A DNA stretch of 64,000 nt, from NCBI GenBank assembly GCA_031308135.1, contig JAHLJT010000631.1, forward strand, positions 211,776,731-211,840,730, given 5' to 3'. The notes under the pieces are model-generated. The model worked only from the letters and a program-made list of their open reading frames with translations. It was not told the origin of the DNA and searched no databases. This stretch comes from Acheta domesticus (Eukaryota > Arthropoda > Insecta > Orthoptera > Gryllidae). Both the position numbers and the translations under genes were made by a program. Shown here piece after piece: positions 57,147-64,000 of this stretch; the stretch's first letter is position 1; the number at the start of each line of letters is the position of its first letter.

Positions 57147-57414
57147 CAAGGATAATGTTCGTCCACAAAAGGTTGCCCCGAAGGTATGTAGACTCAGCTA
57201 CGACGAATCGCATCACCAGACCTTCAATAGAAGTACGTGTGGATTGCTATTAGTGTTGGCTATTCAGTGTCCACCGTTGCAAAATCGCCAAGAACGTTCA
57301 GGTAGCTCATTAAGCTGCTTAGGGTGGGTTGATACGGAACATCATTGTACAACTTCAGGAAGCAACGAGGGCGTTTGCAGACACGACGGCCCAAGTTATA
57401 CAGAATCAAACAAT
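57147..57414. other. Unassigned stretch
   Basis: Open on the plus strand together with the flanking SINE and minisatellite, giving a composite 205-residue frame that is not a gene. No domain is visible. Confidence 0.45.
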
Positions 57415-57672
57415 GAGCGAGGAGGGGCGAGGAGGGGCGAGGAGGGGCGAGGAGGGGCGAGGCGGGACGAGGCGGGACGAGGCGGGGCGAGGCGGGGCGA
57501 GGCGGAGCGAGGCGGGGCGAGGCGAGGCGAGGCGACGCGAGGCGGGGCGAGGCGACGCGAGGCGGGGCGAGGCGGGGAGAGGCGGGGCGGCGCGAGGCGG
57601 CGCGAGGCGGGGCGAGGCGGGGCGGGGCGAGACGGGGCGAGACGGGGCGAGGCGGGGCGGGGCGAGGCGAGG
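57415..57672 (+). repeat. G-rich minisatellite, GAGGCGGGGC units
   Basis: Begins with four units of GCGAGGAGGGG (11 bp), then about 20 units of a 10-mer close to GAGGCGGGGC with GAGGCGACGC and GAGACGGGGC variants. Regular G runs make quadruplexes likely in principle. Its first units share the core of the 8.2-kb array. The R/G/E-rich frames on plus and P/S/R-rich frame on minus are repeat translations. Confidence 0.92.
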
Positions 57673-57764
57673 TGAAAAAATGGTGGGCGATCGAGCAAAG
57701 CAGGCAAGGAAGAAGTGTAGGAGGGACTGTGCAGTAACCAGTGCGAGGTGTTCGAAAGATACAA

Positions 57765-59605
57765 ACTAGTGGTGCAACAGAATGGCACAGACTTTCCCGT
57801 ACTAGTTTTCTATTTCCTTGAGTCTTCGCTAGCTATTCGGAATTGCCACATACTCTTCCCAGCTACCATCTATCACCGCCAAAAGTAAATTTTTTGTCAT
57901 TTTCTTAATTTTTCGGTTTCCTATTGGTTGAACGAAAATATTAATTTTAGAATATTAAAGAACACAAAAACCTAGCCCTAAATGGCAATTTTCTTTTAAA
58001 AATTATGTGCCGTTTTACAGAAAATTGCATTTTAGCGCTACTACAAATGCGAAATTTGAAGCTCATTTTCACAGAAAATTGTTGTGTTTTCAATATTCTT
58101 TTTTTGAAGTTATTTCAAGCACTTACACTCACAAATATAATAATGTTTACAAATTGCTGGTAATGTGAATATTAAAGATGTGAGAGATCCTTTAAAAAAA
58201 TTACATATGTGTGTAATTATTGAGAAACAAACAAATTCCTCAAAATAAACTTTCGGTCATATTAAAGAGCTTATTATTAGCACTATCCGATCGAAAAGTT
58301 TGAAGAAATTTTTTTTAGCCATAATGAAAAAATGGCGTGTGAGCTTTTCTGAAAATGTGGAAATTTGAGCGAGATTTCACAGAAAACGGTTGTGTTTTTG
58401 ATAAACTTTACTTGACATTATTTAAAGCACATGTACTCATAAATATAATAATGTAAACAATTCGCTGCTAATGAAAATATTAACGACGTGAGAGACAAAA
58501 CAAAAAAAATACATTTTTGCAATTTTTGAAAAAACAAAAGAATACAGCAATATGGCGTTTACGCCATCTCATTGGTGTCCACGCCATTTAGCACTATCCA
58601 TACCAAAAGTTTAAAGAAAAAATGTGGAGCCGTTTTTGAGAAAATCTTGTTTTTGTAATTTTTTTTAAATTGCACGCAATATTGCGCGAAATCTACTAAA
58701 AATTTCAAAACAATGTACATGGCCTTAAGCAAAGAACTCACTTTGGAGAGCTCATTTTATTTGAAGGAAAAATCTCTATCTTCAATTTTGTAGTTGGAGA
58801 AAGACGCCGAAAAAAATTCAAACTTTCACAATTTTCGAAAATTCAGTTATCCGTGAAAATAGGACCTATGCCATGTTAATAAGTGTATTTTATACTCTTT
58901 TCATACTAGAAATTTAAAGAAAAATTTTGGAGCCGTTTTTGAGAATATTTTGAAAATGTCCGAGGGGCTTCATGTAAAGTACCCCCAAATTTCCAAGAAT
59001 CTTTTTCAAAATCTCAAAGCTTTGACTACAACCAGATCGACCGGGAAATATCCATTTTGGAAGAAATCGTACGTATGGTTTAGACGCTAGCAGTGTTCAC
59101 AGACGGACGAACGGACGGACAGACGGACGGACGGACGGACGGACGGACGGACGGACGGATGGACGGACGGACGGACGAACGGGCGACCGGACGGACGAAC
59201 GGGCGACCGGACGGGCGGACGGAGACGGACGAACGAACTGACGGACGGACGAACGGGCGACCGGGCGACCTGGCGACCGGACGGGCGGACGGACGGACGG
59301 ACGGACGGACGGACGGACGGACGGACGGACGGACGGACGGACGAACGAACGGACGGACAGACGGACGTTTTCCTTTCAATTGGTTTTTCGATATCAAGAA
59401 CCCACAAAAGAGGGTTTCTAGCTACACCACGTGTTAGGGGATTTTTTTTCTTAATTTAGCAACTGTTTTTATCCACTATTTCGTTATCACGGCCCGGCAA
59501 TGAATTTTTTTTGCGCCGGAAATTCGCCATTTTTTCGCGCAGCATTATATAACTTTCCCTATACTACGTATATCACTCCGTGTATACGTACGTACATGGG
59601 AAAGT
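57765..59605 (+). repeat. ACTAGTGGTGC family, copy F (longest)
   Basis: Starts ACTAGTGGTGCAACAG, ACTTTCCCGTACTAG, and ends CGTACATGGGAAAGT. Three internal units of about 300 to 310 bp are arranged in tandem (landmarks CACTATCCGATCGAAAAGTT at 58281, GCACTATCCATACCAAAAGT at 58591, a third near 58892). Then come GGAGAAAGACGCCG, TTTTCGAAAATTCAG, the GGAC array, TTTTTCGATATCAAG, TTTATCCACTATTTCG and TTCGCGCAGCATTATA, all matched in copies A and D. No protein is encoded. Confidence 0.78.
59101..59366. repeat. (GGAC)n tetranucleotide array inside copy F
   Basis: About 65 tetranucleotides, mostly GGAC with GAAC, GGGC and GACC interruptions, lie between GTTCACAGAC and GACGTTTTCC. The same flanks surround about nine units in copy A and none in copy D. 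Open frames in it (TDGR-type on plus, RPSV-type on minus) are artefacts. Confidence 0.95.
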
Positions 59606-60540
59606 AAAAAATCACGTGGTCTGAAGAGACAATATCTACGATGCTACGAAGTGGGAAAGAAGGTACACAATAGACTGTCGGCGATACTACGAGACAAGAA
59701 ATTAGCATCACAATATGTCTAACTAGACATTTGACTCTTTGCTAGACTGAAGAAATTCTTGCAAAGTGGACACTATTCAATAGAGAGAAAGGAGCACTTG
59801 ACTACGAAAAATGTGACTCAATGTGAAAACCAGGAATAGAATAAAAATAGAGTGTATAATATGAAGGCACAAAACAGATGAGAGACTCAGAACATGCACA
59901 GTGGTGATGATTACCGCCACAAAAATACTGCCTTGGCCGTGACCGAACCGAAGGCGAGAAGTACGTGACGGGCTGGGAGCGGGCGAGAGCGGAAGAAGCG
60001 AGGTGTGCTGACAGGCCCGCATTCTGCCCCCCGCGTCGCTGTGTCCATGGCAATTACACAGCTTAAAGCCGATGGAATGGCGGGAGCGGGGACACGGCGT
60101 TCTAATCAATCTTCGACAGCCACCCGTCTTTGATGTACATTCCAGGCGCCGTCATAGGCAGCGTCAGTCGCCCTTGACCACACTTCTGGCTCCACTGCAG
60201 CTTCACCGCCGAGCCTCCCTGGTGTTTGTGTCTTCTTCCTTCTTGCAAGGAATTCTCCTACTCTCAGACTTCTTTTTAAGCGAGGTACTCCTTTTTTCAG
60301 TACATTTTGCGTTAGGTCATGTTGATGGGAACTGGTCATGGCCTGAACTTCAACAGCATAATGACAAGATCTCACCTTTCGCACTCTTCGACGCCTCTGC
60401 AGCACCACTATCCCTGAAGACGCTGATTTCTCTGATGCTCTTGTTATTACTTTTTCCAACTCGTCCTCCAGCACCTCAGACTGTTTCCCATTTCATCATT
60501 CCCTTCACTTTTATTCGACGTCCACACCTTTGATGGCCTG
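59606..60540. other. Unassigned stretch open on both strands
   Basis: Between 60072 and 60533 the plus strand is open for 153 residues and the minus strand for 122. Neither shows a domain. The plus frame is leucine- and serine-rich, and the minus frame arginine-rich. GC-moderate sequence at 59930-60120. A short host exon cannot be excluded, but I have no positive evidence. Confidence 0.4.
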
Positions 60541-62190
60541 GTCGCCTTGCACATCTCGACCGATCGAAGACACTTCACTCTTTCTATTGATCACAACCAC
60601 GACGCACCCACTTTCAAAGACATCAAGTCTCGTGATTTTCAAAAATATCGCTTTTAATAACCAGAATCATGAAATGTCACCTCAGAGACCCATCTTAAAT
60701 TCAACAATGCATTTCCTCATTTTCGGAATGCTTGTCAAGGGTCACTGCCTATTTCTCAAGCGTGGACTTCTACCCCTTTATTCGAATTAATTCAAATGCA
60801 CTGACACATAAACATTCAAACGAAATGTTATTTTGTTGTTCTTGCGCACTGTTTACACAGCTCACTTTTGTCCACTCAGAACTCTTCTAACTAATAATAC
60901 TCTTCAGAAAAGGAATGCATGTTCAATAGCTTACATGCTTTCATCTTCATATTACAACCACACACCAAGAACATATCAGTTTTTGGTGTCATAAAGAGAC
61001 CTAACAATGTCGCTCTAATGCACTACCGAAAGGGACAGTCTCAAATGCTTACTGATAGCGTGGTTGTTTTCACATTCGGCAAATGGATGTGTCGGGCACT
61101 TCGTAAAAGGGAAGCTTTCGGCTCGAAACTTTACATAGTAACTTTCAAAATACATGGAAGGGAAGTAACGGACTCCTTAAACAGAACAGCCCAGACATCG
61201 TTTCTGAAACTCGACTGGTTTCTTGACTGAAGAGAATGTTCCCTTCACATTTATTTCTTTTAACATACTTGCAGGCTCTGGCAAGGGCTGCAAATATGCG
61301 CTTCCAATTACACGATCCCTTCGGGCAACCAAAAGCAAAAGCTTAAATCATCAGCCATGTTTCTACATACACATTCTCAACATTTGCAACTAAAATGAAA
61401 TAAAGCAGAAAGGAAGTCTGGTCAAGAATCGACCACGTTCCGATCATCAGCAATGCTCATAGCAAATAATAAAATTATTTAAATTCGCAATTATAGCTAC
61501 AACAAATATTAAAAAATAGTACGGTTAATTTAAAATGGCCTGCATGGTTACCCAATTCAGACTATCCATTTTTGTAAATCCGACTTGAATTACAGAACGC
61601 CTGACATAAATGTTAACGGTAGTATATGATTGTTAATTAGAGGATTTTCAATTAAGTAAATGTATTTCTGATCTATTAACATAGAAAAATATTAACGTAC
61701 GTATGATTTATGACACAATGAGGTATTTTCTGTCTCCAACACAAACGTGTCGCTAACTGCAAATACTGCGCCAGGGGTTAGAATTAAGAAAATCCACGAA
61801 AAAGTGCTTTTCAACTTGTTAAACAGCGGAGTCCTTCTACAACTAATTAGCATAAGCCTATTTATTTATGTAACGCCAAAAACAGTTAAAAACTGTGCGA
61901 CGTACCATGGGGAGAAGTGCAATATGTAAAGCGCATGGTTTCTTGAGCTTGAGATGACTGCCCTAACTGCCATATACTATATTAAGTTGAAATATGGATA
62001 CAGGTACCGTCGACCGCTTTTGCCGAGAGCTGATTTGAAACTATTCCCTCCCGTGTAATAAAAAAGTTCAAAAGGAAATCCCCTGCAGATTTGGGCTAAT
62101 ATCCCTAGTGTTAAGGAATCGAGTGAAGCCTGGGCGTGCCTTTAGATCGACACGTATTCTTTGCGCATCATCAATCGGAGCAATTGAATA
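60541..62190. other. Intergenic stretch
   Basis: No gene recognised. A 103-residue plus frame at 60919-61230 lacks domains. No repeat recognised. Confidence 0.45.
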
Positions 62191-62525
62191 AAAGCAGAAA
62201 AGCATTTTCCTCGCTCGGAAAGCCAAGGCCTGCGCCACTTCCGCATCGGCGCTCTCCCCGGCGTGAGAGAAACCGTGAAGCGAACGAGCTGGGAAATATT
62301 ATTAAGCCATAAATGGCCTGCGCTGCGAAGGGCGCGTGGGCGCGAGCCAGCTCCCCGCCGGCGAACAGCCCCCTCCCCCACCCCCAGGCCTCGGAAAAAG
62401 GCCTCGTGCCCGCAAACTGGAAACCTAGATCTCCTATCACGCGGTAAAACACCACGAAGTGGCGATATTTTACAGCTTTGTGGCCATAAAGATGTGCGCG
62501 CACTTTTTAAATTGTTACTCACGAG
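62191..62525. promoter_or_regulatory. GC-rich segment with Hox/Cdx-like GCCATAAA sites
   Basis: A low-repeat, GC-moderate core contains AAATATTATTAAGCCATAAATGGCC (partial symmetry GCCAT-AA-ATGGC, 62306-62317). A second core at 62435-62515 has CACGCGGTAAAACACCACG, GATATTTTACAGC and GTGGCCATAAAGATG. GCCATAAA occurs in both. A 139-residue plus frame (62263-62682) and two minus frames overlap without domains. Conserved non-coding DNA is my best guess. Confidence 0.4.
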
Positions 62526-62739
62526 AACAAACAAAGTGGAGGGAAGAAGAGCGTCATTATTCACTAAGAAGTGGGAGACGTACAAGAAAAGGCATCTCGT
62601 CGAGATCAGCGGCGGCAATGGAGCCTCTTCTAAAAAGTCGGAGATGCTATCGTCAACTCTGAACGGAGCGGTGCCCGACTGAGTTATAGGAAATGACGTC
62701 AGGATATCCTGAGAGAGTAGATGAGGCGCGCACCGAGGG

Positions 62740-62915
62740 TCCCTGCGCCACGCCTAGCCGCGCGCGCGCGGGGCGCGGGCGCTGCTGCATCGCACGTGAT
62801 CGGCGAAGACGGAGGCGAGGAGAGGACCAGTGTCCACAGCGCCCGCCAAGAATGGAAGCGAAGAAAGCGCCAGCACCTGCGACCGCGGCACGCAAGCGCA
62901 ACACGCCGTAGCACA
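62740..62915. promoter_or_regulatory. Small CpG-rich segment with E-box
   Basis: CGCGCGCGCGGGGCGCGGGCGC and a CACGTG E-box at 62796-62801 (ATCGCACGTGATCGG). Several short overlapping frames without domains. It ends at the foldback element that follows. Confidence 0.33.
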
Positions 62916-62920
62916 CCGCA

Positions 62921-63118
62921 CTATAACTACACTTTGATTTTTTCGAAGTGGCCTGTCAAGATCACACATGAAAGAGTGAGAGGGAAGGCACACTCCCAAA
63001 GGGAGCTGACACGTCACTACGTGCAGTAACGTTGCAGGTGCCTAGTGGAGTCTGCCTTCTCTCTCCCTTCTTCGTGCGTGACCTTGACAGACCATTAAAA
63101 AAACTGAAGTATATAATT
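62921..63118. mobile_element. Foldback MITE, ~70-bp arms
   Basis: The left arm (62921-62997) reads TATAACTACACTTTGATTTT, GTGGCCTGTCAAGATCACAC and GAGAGGGAAGGCACACTCC. The right arm (63047-63118) read in reverse gives TATACTTCAGTTTTTTTAATGG, TCTGTCAAGGTCACGCACG and GAGAGAGAAGGCAGACTCC. About 80 percent of positions agree by eye. A ~50-bp centre with ACGTCACTACGTG separates the arms. No coding; flanking duplications were not identified. Confidence 0.78.
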
Positions 63119-64000
63119 TATAATAAGATTTCACTAAGACTATACACATGGAACAATATGAAGAGTTCCATTTGATATAAAATACAAACTACGTAACCAT
63201 GATAAATTACGGCGAGTAAAACCAGGACCACTAAAATGTTCCTAAATTATTTCTACTCACTCAAGAATTTTGTTAGATTATGATAAAATTAAATCATATA
63301 TCAATAACTAAGGCCAATGATTAAAGTCTAAAATATTCAATGAACATACCCTAACTCTACTGCCCAACTAGGTGTTTTCCTTAGGATTATGTCCAGAAAT
63401 AGTAAATGTAATCGTTACGCTGGGGATTTTGGTATTTTTTTCAATATATTTAAAATCAGAAAAATCAGGGGTTAGAACTTTTCTAAACGATTACACATCA
63501 ATCCGGACACTGAGCACTTACAAGTTATTTTTTAGTACCTTTCGGATTCTTTATTGTATATTTTTCGTAGACATCAACATTGTACAGGTAATTGTAAAAA
63601 TGTATTTTAAAAGATCGCACCTTTGGTATCAATTGAAGATTTTTACAAGCATAAATATTTGTAACGTAAAAATGACAAAGAAACTAGAGATGATCACATT
63701 GATATACAAATCGCTGTTTGCCATTTGTGAACTTAACAGGAAGTTTGTTAGATCGCTCTGGAACAGGCTTGAAGCCTAATTCGAGAAGTTGATGATAATG
63801 AAATAAGAATATTCAATAACCTTGTAAAGTTACTGCATTACTTTGAAAACAAACAATGGCATCTTCTTTGAAGTATACCTATTGCACAAGAGCAAAAAGA
63901 TATTCTGTGAAAGGAAGACAATGTTCCAATCAAAGGAACGTATGGAAAATTTTCATCCCACGAAGTGATAATTCAACACAAGTACGAATGTTATTCTAAC
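63119..64000. other. AT-rich end of window
   Basis: No gene recognised. A 135-residue plus frame at 63372-63779 is rich in hydrophobic residues with several possible membrane-like stretches, typical of AT-rich random frames. No domain or codon pattern supports it. Confidence 0.45.

Noticed and set aside
57058..57788. 205-residue composite frame and its antisense
   Set aside because: It joins a reversed SINE, unassigned DNA and a minisatellite, so it is not a gene.
59080..59437. 105 to 114-residue frames with RPSV or TDGR repeats
   Set aside because: They are translations of the GGAC tetranucleotide array inside a non-coding repeat copy.
62263..62682. 139-residue plus-strand protein near the right end
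   Set aside because: No domain, open minus frames in the same place, and the region looks like GC-rich non-coding DNA.
63372..63779. 135-residue hydrophobic protein
   Set aside because: The hydrophobicity reflects AT-rich codons in an AT-rich tract, with no recognised family or supporting context.

Overview
The window looks like eukaryotic nuclear DNA, most likely from an insect with a large, repeat-rich genome. A hemimetabolous or polyneopteran insect is my guess; the species cannot be named from the sequence. The reasons are an AT-rich background, tRNA-derived SINEs, a non-LTR retrotransposon with an apurinic-type endonuclease, and debris of Jockey-like, Ty3/gypsy, Tc1/mariner, pogo-like, hAT-like and Helitron elements. 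There are no operons, ribosome binding sites or dense coding. I found no convincing host protein-coding gene, no rRNA, no CRISPR array and no intact tRNA gene. The long open frames in the GC-rich parts are low-complexity by-products.

Two kinds of sequence alternate. (1) Sharp GC- and CpG-rich islands sit near 7.0-8.7, 10.8-11.6, 13.1-13.6, 17.7-18.5, 26.3-26.7, 27.2-27.7, 35.1-35.8, 38.7-39.4, 41.3-41.7, 44.8-46.2 and 62.2-62.9 kb. They lie in AT-rich DNA, lack a recognisable coding exon, and several hold homeodomain-like, Sox-like, DRE or TATA-like motifs. This pattern would suit a regulatory landscape or a very long intron of a developmental gene, but that is inference. (2) Mobile-element debris and simple repeats fill much of the rest.

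Left part (1-20 kb): a Jockey-like RT fragment; two non-autonomous hAT-like elements with exact 8-bp target duplications; a degenerate ~57-bp minisatellite split by a pogo-like MITE; a minus-strand SINE; polypurine and G-rich tracts; a second RT fragment; a Tc1 transposase remnant; the first copy of an uncharacterised interspersed family; and a long-inverted-repeat element whose arms carry a hammerhead-ribozyme-like core.

Middle part (20-46 kb): MITEs, a diverged ~360-bp direct repeat, a gypsy integrase remnant, four more copies of the uncharacterised family (one split by a second pogo-like MITE), a pair of related SINEs, and an element rich in CATCGATG.

Right part (46-64 kb): an array of the palindrome ACATTAAATTTAATGT with a tRNA-like sequence; a Helitron 3' end immediately followed by a 2.5-kb LINE with an 11-bp target duplication; a second copy of the first SINE; a G-rich minisatellite; the largest copy of the uncharacterised family with a ~265-bp GGAC array; and a foldback MITE at 62.9-63.1 kb.

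The genes do not form a pathway; what can be read is the order of insertions. The least explained signals are the ACTAGTGGTGC family with its embedded tetranucleotide array, the inverted arms with the hammerhead-like core, and the ATTAAAT palindrome array.
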